Shown piece by piece: positions 31,919 to 42,656 of a stretch of DNA of 64,000 nucleotides. Position 1 is the first letter of the stretch, and every line of letters starts with the position of its first letter. The notes under the pieces are model-generated. The model saw nothing but the letters and a program-made list of their open reading frames with translations, did not search any database and had not been told where the DNA came from. A program made the position numbers and the translations under genes. Source of the DNA: Eupeodes corollae. Taxonomy: Eukaryota; Arthropoda; Insecta; Diptera; Syrphidae. The stretch covers positions 302,000,485-302,064,484 of the forward strand of contig NC_079147.1 in assembly GCF_945859685.1 (NCBI RefSeq), written 5' to 3'.

Positions 31919-33990
31919 CACTCAAAAAATATTCCTGGTTCTGGTATTCTGATAAAATATACCAGGAGAAAACCTGGTAAATACTATCGTTTTCTTGATA
32001 AATGTTATCGTTTTTCATGGTAAACCTTCATTTATCTGGATCCTGGTAGCCGGTACCAGAACCAGGAAGCCACATTTGTCTACCAGATTTACTGATAACA
32101 TATACCAGAAGAAAAACTGATAAATACTATCGTTTTCCTGATAAATGTTATCGTTTTTCATGGTACACCATCATTTATCTGGATCCTGGTAGCCGGTACC
32201 AGAACCAGGAAGGCACATTTTTTACCAGATTTCCTGATAAAACTTTTATCAGGAAAAATAAGGAGAAATAATGGTAGATAATACCAGATTTCTGATACAT
32301 GTTATCGGTTTTACTGGTAAAGCATATTTTATCTGTATCCTGATATCCGGTATCAGGCCCGGCTACAAACTCGTCTATCTGATTTTCTGATAAATATTAT
32401 CAGAAACTTCTGATACAAAATATGACAACACAAATCCTGGTAAATAGTACCATTTTCCTGATCAATGTTATAAGTTTTTCTTGTAGTATAGTCAACCAGT
32501 AGTCTGGTTGTTTATATCAGTAAAAACAACATTTTGTATCAGTTTTTCTGATAATCTAATTGATAGATATTATAAGTATTCAATTTTTACTAATTTTTTA
32601 ATTTTTGTTCCACCTTTAATGCGTAAATTGTGTGCAAATATTCTAAGAAATTATGACAAAATTAAAATTTCACAAAAAATATTGTTTTTATGTAACGAAA
32701 ATGCACCTACGATCCATTAATTTTATTAATGTTTGTAAGTATTTTGGATTTTGGTCATTTTCATTTTTCATTCAATACTAAACTCTTAAAGACAAAATGT
32801 AAATTGGGTTTATAATTGTTTTGAATTTGATTTCTACTTTATAATTTAAACATCAAAAATTAAAATTGGTATTGCATACCAGGAAATAAACTGGTAGATA
32901 CTATCGTTTTCCTGATAAATGTTATCGTTTTTCATGGTAAACCTTCATTTATCTGGATCCTGGTAGCCGGTACCAGAACCAGGAAGGCACATTTTTTACC
33001 AGATTTCCTGATAAAACTTTTACCAGGAAAATGTTTCTGATACATGTTATCAGTTTTCCTGGTAAAGCATATTTTATCTGTATCCTGATATCCGGTATCA
33101 GGCCCGGCTACAAACTCGTCTATCTGATTTTCTGATAAATATTATCAGAAACTTCTGATACAAAATATGACAACACAAATCCTGGTAAATAGTACCATTT
33201 TCCTGATCAATGTTATAAGTTTTTCTTGTAGTATAGTCAACCAGTAGTCTGGTTGTTTATATCAGTAAAAACAACATTTTGTATCAGTTTTTCTGATAAT
33301 CTAATTGATAGATATTATAAGTATTCAATTTTTACTAATTTTTTAATTTTTGTTCCACCTTTAATGCGTAAATTGTGTGCAAATATTCTAAGAAATTATG
33401 ACAAAATTAAAATTTCACAAAAAATATTGTTTTTATGTAACGAAAATGCACCTACGATCCATTAATTTTATTAATGTTTGTAAGTATTTTGGATTTTGGT
33501 CATTTTCATTTTTCATTCAATACTAAACTCTTAAAGACAAAATGTAAATTGGGTTTATAATTGTTTTGAATTTGATTTCTACTTTATAATTTAAACATCA
33601 AAAATTAAAATTGGTATTGCATACCAGGAAATAAACTGGTAGATACTATCGTTTTCCTGATAAATGTTATCGTTTTTCATGGTAAACCTTCATTTATCTG
33701 GATCCTGGTAGCCGGTACCAGAACCAGGAAGGCACATTTTTTACCAGATTTCCTGATAAAACTTTTACCAGGAAAATGTTTCTGATACATGTTATCAGTT
33801 TTCCTGGTAAAGCATATTTTATCTGTATCCTGATATCCGGTATCAGGCCCGGCTACAAACTCGTCTATCTGATTTTCTGATAAATATTATCAGAAACTTC
33901 TGATACAAAATATAACAACACAAATCCTGGTAAATAGTACCATTTTCCTGATCAATGTTATAAGTTTTTCTTGTAAAGTATAGTCAACCT
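31919..33990. repeat. Higher-order tandem repeat (745-bp period) rich in CTGGTA/TACCAG
   Basis: A block starting near 32874 repeats at 33619 (offset 745), and the 70-codon chance frames at 32508 and 33253 are identical (offset 745). A first, slightly longer unit (about 29 extra bases) begins near 32095 and the third unit is partial, ending near 33990. Within each unit, shorter subrepeats of about 150 bp carry CTGGTA, TACCAG, CTGATA and TTATCAG in both orientations, plus the near-palindrome CTGGTAGCCGGTACCAG. Adjacent units differ by only a few bases, so amplification is recent. No coding function is inferred. Confidence 0.85.
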
Positions 33991-33991
33991 G

Positions 33992-34128
33992 TATAAACCG
34001 ATTTACATTTTGTCTTTAAGAGCTTAGTATTGAATGAAAAATAATAATATTGAAAAAAGCATAACTATCAACTATTATTTTTCATTCAATACTAAACTCT
34101 TAAAGACAAAATGTAAATTGGGTTTATA
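33992..34128. repeat. Long inverted repeat, 56-bp arms, 25-base loop
   Basis: 33992-34047 is nearly the perfect reverse complement of 34073-34128, with only a few mismatches. The right arm (TTTTTCATTCAATACTAAAC) also occurs inside the 745-bp repeat units near 32765 and 33510, so the hairpin was built from a piece of the repeat plus an inverted copy of it. Confidence 0.85.
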
Positions 34129-34615
34129 CTTGTTTTGAATTTGATTTCTACTTTATAATTACATTTAAATGAGATTTCAAACAAGTCAGCAACTTTATTT
34201 ATTAATATAAATTGAATCTGAATGTGCTGAAATTGTTGAACACTTCATAAAAACAGGTATAAAAATCTTCATCAGATCATTTATTGCAATAAGTATACCA
34301 GCTCAACTAAAAATTTAAAATTACTCTACTCCTTATAACAGCCCTGTACTCATCTTTCCGATAGTCGCGTACGTATCATATGTGTGTCTCTCTCTGCATC
34401 TATTGCCGCCATTACTTAAAATTTTTCCTACTACTTTCTCATATCTCAGTCAGATTCATTTGCAATTTAAAGTTCAACGTGACTGGTCCTGGTGTGTGTC
34501 GTCTTTTTAATTTGATTCAGTGACCATTTAAAAAATTATAAATTTTGAATAAACAAATGTGTATTATTAATTAGTTTTTAAAAACATTTTTTGAAAAAAA
34601 TAGAATAAAAAATAG

Positions 34616-34716
34616 TATATGAACGCGTACACCAGCTTCTGCAACAAGGGAAACCACAAGCATACTCGTGTTATTATTCAAGAAATTGCCGAACTTCAAA
34701 GCCCATGGGGACAAAG
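34616..34716 (+). other. Exon-like segment, copy A
   Basis: 101 bases bounded by AATAG| on the left and |GTATGA on the right, matching splice acceptor and donor dinucleotides. Frame three is open and reads YERVHQLLQQGKPQAYSCYY; frame one is also open here. The counterpart at 35668-35768 has the same length, boundaries and open frame three. Whether it is ever spliced is unknown. Confidence 0.3.
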
Positions 34717-34856
34717 GTATGAATTAATTTTACTTTTTTGGCAATTATTATTATTGGTTTGTTTCTACTGTTGCATATTTTTCTCACCAATAAGACTTAT
34801 CATATTTAAATTACTAAAATTGTACTTATTATCCTATTTGTGCGTTTGGACATAAT

Positions 34857-35034
34857 CAGCACTATGATGAATTCCATCGTAATCGGAAATTTTTACGAAT
34901 CCCGAAAAACTGTATCATGAAATCCGTTCGTATAGCAAAATTGTATGAGATTTTCCACTACGAACGGATTTAATGATACAGTTTTTCGGGATTCGTAAAA
35001 ATTTCCGATTACGATGGAATTCATGAAAGGGCTG
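34857..35034. mobile_element. MITE with long terminal inverted repeats (178 bp)
   Basis: Left end CAGCACTATGATGAATTCC, right end (reverse complement) CAGCCCTTTCATGAATTCC. The arms then match for about 65 bases around a ~26-base centre. The duplicate locus (35892-35915) lacks it and reads GGAGATAATGAGGT across the site, giving an empty-site comparison. No open frame, so it must use a transposase from elsewhere. Flanking AAT occurs on both sides, but the exact target-site duplication, and so the superfamily, is unresolved. Confidence 0.85.
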
Positions 35035-35439
35035 AAATGAGGTATCTTGCGTCGCTGGAAAAGCAATCACATAAGTCAACATTTTATTTTCGTTTTAAAA
35101 TCTCCTTTTTTCGAAATTATGAAAATGATTTGCTTTATTAACATTTTTTTAGGTTTTCTATATTAATTCTTAATTCAATTATTTTACCTGCAAGAAATAT
35201 AAGCATTTTTAAACTTGGTGTGAATTTAATGAAGAAAAAATAAATGTTGACTTATGTCACTTTGCTTCTGCAGCGACGCGAGATACTTTGTCACCGCTTT
35301 CATCTTGTTCCGCTTTTGAATTGTGTTGACTGCTAGTTCTCGAAGATGAAAGAAATCCTTCAAGTTTATGAGATGAACTTGATATCCACCTTAACTTTTA
35401 TATTTTTTAATTGATCTGGCTAATTGGAAAATGCGTGTC

Positions 35440-36170
35440 CAATTGTTCATCATATAAGGCGCCATTGCTTAGATTTTTTCCTTCTACTTTCTCATATCTC
35501 AGTCAGATTCATTTGCAATTTAAAGTTGGACGTGGCTGGTCCTGGTGTGTGTCTTTTTAATTTGATTCAGTGGCTATTAAAAAAATTATAAATTTTGAAT
35601 AAAACAAATGTGTAAAAACAAATGTTTTTAAAACATTTTTTGAAAAAAATAGAATAATTTCGTTTAGTATATGAACGCATACACCAGCTTCTTCAACCAG
35701 GGAAACCACAAGCATACTCAAGTTATTATTCACTAAATTACGCAACTTCAAATCCCATGGTTAGAAAGGTATGATTTAATTTCACTTTTTTGGCAATTAT
35801 TATTGGTTTGTTTCTACTGTTGTATATTTTTCTCACCAATAAGACTTATCATTTTTAAATAACAAAAAATATACTTATTATCCTATTTGTGCGTTTGGAG
35901 ATAATGAGGTATCTTGTGTCGTTGGAAAAGCAGTCACATAAGTCAACATTTTATTTTCATTTTAAAATCGGCTTTTTTTTCGAAATCATGAAAATGATTT
36001 GCTGTATTAACATTTTTTAAGGTTTTGAATATTAATTCTTAATTCAATTATTTTACCTGCAAGAAATATAAGCATTTTTAAACTTGGTGTGAATTTAATG
36101 AAGAAAAAATAAATGTTGACTTAACTTTGTCAACGCTTTCATCTTGTTCCTCTTTTGAATTGTGTTGGCA
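35440..36170. repeat. Segmental duplication, copy B
   Basis: Counterpart of 34390-35330 without the MITE. Divergence from copy A is roughly one base in ten by eye in the aligned parts. Contains the second exon-like 101-nt segment. Confidence 0.85.
35668..35768 (+). other. Exon-like segment, copy B
   Basis: 101 bases preceded by TTTCGTTTAG and followed by GTATGA. The frame open in both copies reads YERIHQLLQPGKPQAYSSYY here. Differences from copy A are mostly amino-acid changing, which argues against strong coding constraint. Confidence 0.3.
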
Positions 36171-36529
36171 CATAATAAATTTTTCCAAGGATAGCTTACC
36201 AAAAAATTGAGTCATTGGCGATATATCCATTTTCGCTCAATATTGCACTTAGTGAGTTTTACCTGTCGTGCCAAGCGACGATATTTAAAATCAATATTCA
36301 AATAATGAACCCTTGCAAGTTAACTTTAAATGTTTCCTTTTGCCGTTTTTATTTATGTACAGCTTTTAGTTACTTTAATATTATTTACATTTACGAGTAT
36401 CTAAAAAATCTAACTCCATTTTTTTTTTTTTATCTAGTATACCTACTTCGAAACTGAACGAATCAAATATACCAGCTAAGACATTGTAAGTTTTGCCGTT
36501 CTTATTTTACTTAATATGTACATAATATA

Positions 36530-37017
36530 TGTTCTGGACTAAACAACCTAAATCTAACTTGCCTTAAAAATCATTCATTCAAAGTTATCAAAATTATCAA
36601 TTATAATTTTTATTCATAATTACCAAACATTACAAATCATACACTATGAATTCTTCTTAAAATTTAACTCAAATCAAAACTGTAACTTATTTTTTTGCTA
36701 ACTTGAAATCTAATGTAAAACTCTTGTTTGTATTTGAAAGCACAGTAACTTAATTTTCGCTCTTCTTTTTGTGCGTATATTCGTTGCACCTGCAAGCATA
36801 AAATATTTCAAAGCATCTTTCCTTTTGAAGCGAACCACCAAACAGAGCAGACCTTTCTTGGAGCTGGTAACAATTATCGAATTAAATAAACATTTATATT
36901 ACATATGAACTTATTATCGTTGCCTTTACATTCTGTGCATTTTGTATGGGAAGATTTTCTGCTCGGGCTTCGCTGTGAATCATCATCATTAAAATTACAG
37001 TCCACTATTCCTAAACA
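36530..37017 (+). repeat. 5' LTR of BEL/Pao element
   Basis: 488 bp, TGTTCTGGAC to TAAACA, matching 42671-43158 base for base as far as I can read. Contains a polyadenylation-type AATAAA at 36885-36890 and a transcriptional promoter by inference. Confidence 0.95.
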
Positions 37018-37023
37018 TAAAAT

Positions 37024-37041
37024 TGGTCCTTCGAGCCGGAT
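37024..37041 (+). promoter_or_regulatory. Primer-binding site, tRNA-Tyr type
   Basis: TGGTCCTTCGAGCCGGAT, six bases after the LTR, is complementary to the 3' end (with CCA) of insect tRNA-Tyr as I recall it. Minus-strand DNA synthesis would start here. Confidence 0.8.
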
Positions 37042-37394
37042 TAAGTGAACAATTTCTTAATTTAAAGACAATCGTGTTTCTGAAATTCGTGAAATTAAAA
37101 CTATAAAAAGTATTAAAGACTACGTCGAATTACATACATATATGTATGGATGAAATGATGTGATGTTTTTTATATATATGTAATCCGTAGCTCTATAATA
37201 CTTGGTAGTGCTATTACATATATTTATTTTTTGTGCAGTACCTACGATTTATCGAACATTGAATCAATAACGGTACAGGTTAATTAAAACTGTTTTGCAC
37301 ACGTTTCTGCATAAACATACGAACTCATACGAACATATTAATTTTTTTTTGTTTGGTTTTAAATCATTTAATCGAAAATTGAATTATAACTGCG
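37042..37394 (+). other. BEL/Pao untranslated leader
   Basis: About 350 bp between primer-binding site and start codon, AT-rich and without frames. A packaging signal is expected here but cannot be located by eye. Confidence 0.6.
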
Positions 37395-40300
37395 ATGGCA
37401 AGTGCATTAAAAGTTAAGTGCGGTAATGCAAAAGGGCGCTTAACTCGGGCGGCAGCATTTGCAGAAGCGATTGATGAATCTATAACAATCGAAATGCTTG
37501 AGATTCGGTTAAATAAACTCGAGACCACATGGTCTGAATATTCATCTCTTCATAACGAAATTCTTGAAAAAGCTGAAGATGAAGAAGTTAGTGAATTAGA
37601 ATCTGAATTTTCGGAATACGAATTAAAATATTTTGTTTCAAATGCCGAGCTCGTTAAAGCCATTCGCGATAGGGAAAAAACTTCCACCAAACCAGTGGAA
37701 GTTCTTGATAATTCTTCTGCGTTTAATCGCTTAGCTGAGCAACAATCAGCCTTTCTCGAAAAAATTAATTCGTCTTCGCCATCGTCAAATAATTCCAATA
37801 CTTCTAAACTTCCGACAATCGTTGTGCCACCATTCAGTGGATGTTATAAAGATTGGCCTTCGTTCAGGGACATATATCTGGGTTCAGTCGACACTAAGGT
37901 GAATCTTAGTCCGACCCATAAATTTCATTACTTGAAATCCTATCTGCGTGATGACGCAGCCAATCTTATAAAACATTTGAAAATAAATGACGCAAATTAT
38001 TCGGAAGCTTGGGATCGCTTAGAAAGACGGTACGATCGAAGCCAATTGATAGTTCAATCTTTTATTGAAACTTTTTTGTCACTTCCTACTGCAAATAACT
38101 CTAATGTTCAAACTTTAAGAAAAATTTCTGACGGTGCCGATGAAGTTGTGCGTGGTCTTAGTGCGTTGGATAAGACAGGTCGTGACCCTTGGCTCATTTA
38201 TTTATTGTTAAACAAACTTGATTCGGACACCAAGCAAGCTTGGGCAGAGAATATCGGTTCTCGGGAAGACGTTACTATAGTCGAATTACTAGACTTTTTA
38301 GAACTACGGTGCAATGCCTTTGAGGCTTGTCAATCACTTTCCAGTCGGTCGGGTTCATCGCGTACAAAGCAATCAAACAATATTCGAGCTCATCTTGCTG
38401 GGCCTTCAGACTCAATTTCGAAATCCAAATGCCCAATGTGTCAAGACAATCATGTCCTTACTCAGTGTACAAAATTCGTCGCGTTAGACATTGACTCTCG
38501 TCGAAGTTTTGCGAAGACAAACTCGCTTTGTTTTAATTGTCTTAAAGCTGGACATTCATCGCAAAAATGTTTTTCTACTTTTCGCTGTCGGGTGTGTAGA
38601 TCACGCCACCATTCGTTGGTGCATCCTGATGATGCAGCAAATACAAATCAAGTTTCGTTAACGGGTTCTTCTAACCAAACTCAATCTTCGTCATCAACCT
38701 CCGCTCAATCCAACACCACCGAATCGCTCGTTAGTAATCATTCGCTTGATGTTAGTCGTCCTAAGAAAACTCTTTTACCAACTATCTTGGCTAGAATTCA
38801 AGACAATCAAGGAAATCTGATAGACTGTCGTGTTCTTTTAGATTCCGGGTCACAGTCTACATTCATTGTTGAATCTTTCGCTCAAAGACTCGGTTATCAT
38901 CGTAAGCATTCAAGAATTCCTATCCTCGGTCTATCGTCGACTGAAGTTGGATATACAAAGGGCCTCATCTCACTAAATCTTCGTTCTCGTGTCAATTCTT
39001 CTCACTTATTCGTTGATGCCTTTATACTCGATAAATTAACTTCAAACTTACCAACCAAATTGATAGATGTTTCCTCCTGGTCTCATATTCAAAACCTCGA
39101 CCTTGCTGATCCTACTTTCAATGTCGCCGCCCCAATCGATGTTCTTCTCGGTGGTGACAAACTTTGGAGCATTCTCAAAGATGGACAAATTCGAGGTCCC
39201 AATGGATGCCCAATCGCACAACGCACTTCGTTTGGATGGGTCATAACCGGACAATTTTTTGAACCAGAGGAATCGAACCATTTTATCTCATTTCACTCTT
39301 TACTCGATTTAAGTAATTTGATGCAACGTTTCTGGGAAGTTGAGGAGGTTTTCCCAGCAAACAGTTCTATCGTTTTCGACCAGGCCGAAGAACATTTTCA
39401 ACTGACTTTCTCTCGATCTCCTGACAGGAAGTATGTTGTTCACCTTCCTTTTAAAACTCCAAATCCATCTTTCAAAAATACTCTTTCGCTCGCTGTTTCT
39501 CGCCTATTCGCAATGGAACGTCGGTTCGCTCAAAATTCGAAACTGAGAGACTTGTATTCTGATTTCATGCGGGAATATATCGGCTTAGGCCACATGATTC
39601 GAATTCCTCGTGACGAAATTAAGTGTTCTAACGGTAGATGTTTTTATCTACCACACCACGCGGTGCTAAAACCAGACAGTTCGTCTACTAAATTGCGTGT
39701 CGTTTTTGATGGCTCTGCCAAAGACTCCACTGGTAACTCGTTGAACAATGCATTGTTGATAGGCACTCCTATTCAACGGGACTTAATAGGTGTTTGCTTG
39801 CGGTTTCGACAACATCCCTTCGTTTTTACTGCCGACGTCGTAAAAATGTTCCGTCAAATCTGGGTAGATGACTCCGATTGCGATTACCAACGCATTGTTT
39901 GGCGCGACTCTCCCTCAAAGGAAATCGAACATTTTCGGTTACGCACTGTAACATATGGTACAGCTTCCGCTCCGTTTTTGTCAGTTCGGGTTCTGAAGCA
40001 GCTTGCTGAGGACTATAAATCAGAATTCCCGAATGCAGCGCGTGTTCTACTGGAAGACGTATACGTGGATGACGTTATGACGGGAGCAAAGTCACCCAAA
40101 GACCTTATCGAATTGAAATCCGAATTAGTCACTCTTCTTTCCATGGCCAACCTTGAGCTGCGGAAATGGAGCTCCAATTGTTGGCCACTCCTAGCTTCTC
40201 TTCCTAAAGAGCAATGTGAATACTCTTTTTACGACACTGAACGTTCAAATTCGTATATTAAGGTGCTTGGAATGCATTGGAATCCATCAAACGATGAATA

Positions 40301-42647
40301 TTCCTTTCGCATCTCGAAGTCTCTTCCAACCATTTCATTGACAAGGCGTTCGCTGTTGTCTGAAGTATCACGAATATTCGATCCGTTAGGACTGTTGGCA
40401 CCCTCAGTTGTACTTTTCAAAATGCTCTTTCAGGAACTCTGGTCATCGAAGTTAAAGTTGGGATGGGACGACCCGTTGCCTCCAGAGTTAGCTGATCGTT
40501 GGGATAAATATCGGAAGGAAATCTGGTTTTTTGAGCAAGTCCAAATACCCAGAAACTTGTTTACCTCTTCCTTCGATGACATTGAACTGCATGGCTTCTG
40601 CGATGCATCCACGCTCGCTTATGGTGCCGTCCTGTACACTCGCTGTAAAGTTGCTGAAGGAAAGTACAACATAACAATTGTCGCTGCCAAGACCAAAGTT
40701 GCTCCGTTAAAACCGGTGTCCATTCCACGTCTAGAGCTGTGTGGGGCCTTGCTGCTGACTCGCTTGTTAAGTCTTGTTAAATCGTCGTTTTCGTACAAAT
40801 TCACAAACATAGTGGCTTGGTGCGATTCCGAGATCGTTTTACACTGGCTATCATCTCCTCCTCGTCGCTGGACTACATTCGTCGCCAACAGAACTGCAGC
40901 TATTCTCGAAACTACTCCAAGAAGTTGCTGGCGTCATATTCGCTCCGAGTCAAATCCAGCAGATTGTGCGTCGCGCGGTGTGCTTCCATCTGAACTCCCA
41001 AATCATCATCTCTGGTGGACTGGTCCAGCCTGGCTATCACTGGAAGAATGCCAATGGCCAAAGTCGAAATTCACCACTCTTCAATCGGACGATAGCGATC
41101 TTCTACTCGAAACGAGACAATCTCCTCGTCAAGTTCTTCTCATAGGACCTAACAAGTTTGATGTTATTGATCACATAATCATCAAAATTTCCTCTTGGGA
41201 TCGCATGCAACGTATTCTCGGATATGTAATTCGGTTCATCTTCAATTATCTCAGCGAACCATCAAATCGTCGAACCTCATACCTCACAACAAAGGAACTT
41301 TTCATCGCCAAAACAACTCTCATTAAATCGATCCAACTAAAATCATTCAGTGACGATATTCGCGCCCTTAAATCTAAAAATCAATTGCCCCTGAAATCCA
41401 AACTGCTCAAATATTCCCCATTTCTCGATAATAAAGGTCTGCTTAGAGTAGGAGGAAGAATTAAAAATGCCAATATATCTTTTAACATTAAACATCCTTA
41501 TATTCTTCCAGCTAATGACTTTTCTCATTTTATTATAGAAGATATTCATAAGAAAAACTTACATCCTGGAGTTTCCGCAACGTTCGCAATCGTTAGACAG
41601 CAGTACTGGATCTTGGGTTCTCGAAATCTCACCAGAAAGATTGTTTTCAAGTGCACTACATGCTTTAAATTGCGAAAAACAACTTCTTCGCAGCTAATGG
41701 GTGACTTACCATCGCAACGCGTATCACAAAGCCGTCCTTTTTCACACACTGGGTGTGACTATGCTGGGCCGCTTTGCATTAAGCTGTCCAGAGGTCGAAA
41801 TCCAAAAACTTCAAAGGCATATATCTGTCTATTTGTGTGTATGGCTACGAAGGCTATACATTTGGAGCTAGTGAGTGATTTGACCTCTGACGCATTTCTC
41901 GCAGCTTTTCGTCGATTCGTTTCCCGGCGTGGACTTTGTTCGAATGTGTATTCGGATAATGGAACCAACTTCCAAGGTGCACGTCGGTGCTTGAACGAGA
42001 TGCACAAGTTAGTCATATCAGAAGCATACAACGAGGCTGTTGCAACATCACTTGCGAAGGACAATGTAACCTGGAACTTTATCCCTCCATCGTCCCCTCA
42101 CTTTGGTGGATTGTGGGAGGCTGGAGTAAAGTCGGTAAAGTGTCATTTGCGACGAGTAATTGGAGCATCCATCCTTACATTTGAAGAAATGTATACGGTG
42201 CTCACTCAAATTGAAGCTGTCTTAAATTCTCGCCCTCTTTGTGTGATTTCAGATAATGAATTAAATCCATTAACACCCGCTCACTTTCTTATAGGTGAAC
42301 CATTTACTGCTGTCCCAGAGCCAACAACGCTGTCCACGCCTTTAAATCGCTTGTCGCACTGGAACCATCTACAAAATATGGTACAAGGCTTCTGGAAACG
42401 GTGGCATGTGGAATATATCACCACCCTACAAGAACGATCGAAATGGAAGACGGCAACTCCGAATCTCAAACCAGGGGACTTGGTAATAATTAAAGAACCA
42501 AACCTTCCGCCAACTAAATGGCTTCTTGGCAAAATCGAAGCAGCAACCCAAGGGACTGATGGCCGAGTACGAGTTGCTACTGTAAAGACGAACGGTGGAA
42601 CATTTGTTCGTCCAATTACCAAACTTGCCCTACTACCCATATCCTGA
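37395..42647 (+). CDS. BEL/Pao gag-pol polyprotein
   Basis: Intact 1750-codon frame. Order: gag with N-terminal helices (about 30-340, including VVPPFSGCYKDWPSFRDIY); three Cys/His clusters at about 346, 379 (CFNCLKAGHSSQKC) and 397; aspartic protease with the catalytic DSG at 483-485 (LLDSGSQSTFIV); reverse transcriptase with YVDDVMTG at 890-897; RNase H with FCDAST at about 1068-1073 and later acidic residues in PRLELCGA and AWCDSEI; integrase with zinc-binding H1385, H1390, C1420 and C1423 and the catalytic triad D1455 (DYAGP), D1521 (SDNGTNF) and E1575 (LWEAGVK); and a C-terminal DUF5641-like domain (GDLVIIKE). The length is typical of the family. All listed catalytic residues are present. 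The ATG at 37395 is the first Met of the frame and leads directly into gag. The stop lies just before the polypurine tract, so there is no env. Confidence 0.95.
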   Translation: MASALKVKCGNAKGRLTRAAAFAEAIDESITIEMLEIRLNKLETTWSEYSSLHNEILEKAEDEEVSELESEFSEYELKYFVSNAELVKAIRDREKTSTKPVEVLDNSSAFNRLAEQQSAFLEKINSSSPSSNNSNTSKLPTIVVPPFSGCYKDWPSFRDIYLGSVDTKVNLSPTHKFHYLKSYLRDDAANLIKHLKINDANYSEAWDRLERRYDRSQLIVQSFIETFLSLPTANNSNVQTLRKISDGADEVVRGLSALDKTGRDPWLIYLLLNKLDSDTKQAWAENIGSREDVTIVELLDFLELRCNAFEACQSLSSRSGSSRTKQSNNIRAHLAGPSDSISKSKCPMCQDNHVLTQCTKFVALDIDSRRSFAKTNSLCFNCLKAGHSSQKCFSTFRCRVCRSRHHSLVHPDDAANTNQVSLTGSSNQTQSSSSTSAQSNTTESLVSNHSLDVSRPKKTLLPTILARIQDNQGNLIDCRVLLDSGSQSTFIVESFAQRLGYHRKHSRIPILGLSSTEVGYTKGLISLNLRSRVNSSHLFVDAFILDKLTSNLPTKLIDVSSWSHIQNLDLADPTFNVAAPIDVLLGGDKLWSILKDGQIRGPNGCPIAQRTSFGWVITGQFFEPEESNHFISFHSLLDLSNLMQRFWEVEEVFPANSSIVFDQAEEHFQLTFSRSPDRKYVVHLPFKTPNPSFKNTLSLAVSRLFAMERRFAQNSKLRDLYSDFMREYIGLGHMIRIPRDEIKCSNGRCFYLPHHAVLKPDSSSTKLRVVFDGSAKDSTGNSLNNALLIGTPIQRDLIGVCLRFRQHPFVFTADVVKMFRQIWVDDSDCDYQRIVWRDSPSKEIEHFRLRTVTYGTASAPFLSVRVLKQLAEDYKSEFPNAARVLLEDVYVDDVMTGAKSPKDLIELKSELVTLLSMANLELRKWSSNCWPLLASLPKEQCEYSFYDTERSNSYIKVLGMHWNPSNDEYSFRISKSLPTISLTRRSLLSEVSRIFDPLGLLAPSVVLFKMLFQELWSSKLKLGWDDPLPPELADRWDKYRKEIWFFEQVQIPRNLFTSSFDDIELHGFCDASTLAYGAVLYTRCKVAEGKYNITIVAAKTKVAPLKPVSIPRLELCGALLLTRLLSLVKSSFSYKFTNIVAWCDSEIVLHWLSSPPRRWTTFVANRTAAILETTPRSCWRHIRSESNPADCASRGVLPSELPNHHLWWTGPAWLSLEECQWPKSKFTTLQSDDSDLLLETRQSPRQVLLIGPNKFDVIDHIIIKISSWDRMQRILGYVIRFIFNYLSEPSNRRTSYLTTKELFIAKTTLIKSIQLKSFSDDIRALKSKNQLPLKSKLLKYSPFLDNKGLLRVGGRIKNANISFNIKHPYILPANDFSHFIIEDIHKKNLHPGVSATFAIVRQQYWILGSRNLTRKIVFKCTTCFKLRKTTSSQLMGDLPSQRVSQSRPFSHTGCDYAGPLCIKLSRGRNPKTSKAYICLFVCMATKAIHLELVSDLTSDAFLAAFRRFVSRRGLCSNVYSDNGTNFQGARRCLNEMHKLVISEAYNEAVATSLAKDNVTWNFIPPSSPHFGGLWEAGVKSVKCHLRRVIGASILTFEEMYTVLTQIEAVLNSRPLCVISDNELNPLTPAHFLIGEPFTAVPEPTTLSTPLNRLSHWNHLQNMVQGFWKRWHVEYITTLQERSKWKTATPNLKPGDLVIIKEPNLPPTKWLLGKIEAATQGTDGRVRVATVKTNGGTFVRPITKLALLPIS

Positions 42648-42656
42648 AACTCGTTC

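Larger units (their letters stand above)
34390..35330. repeat. Segmental duplication, copy A
   Basis: Shares colinear sequence with 35440-36170. CTACTTTCTCATATCTCAGT is at 34431 and again at 35484, and ATGAGGTATCTTG(C/T)GTCG is at 35038 and 35904. The offset changes from 1053 to about 866 because copy A carries a 178-bp MITE at 34857-35034. Contains an exon-like 101-nt segment (34616-34716). Confidence 0.85.

Noticed and set aside
32508..33465. Two identical 70-codon open frames 745 bp apart
   Set aside because: They are copies of one chance frame inside the tandem repeat unit; composition is that of AT-rich non-coding DNA and there is no family resemblance.
31919..33990. CRISPR-like array
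   Set aside because: The repeats are long and lack uniform short repeats with unique spacers; the setting is a eukaryotic transposon-rich genome.
37550..42640. Minus-strand open frames inside the BEL/Pao gene
   Set aside because: Shadow frames opposite an intact 1750-codon coding sequence.
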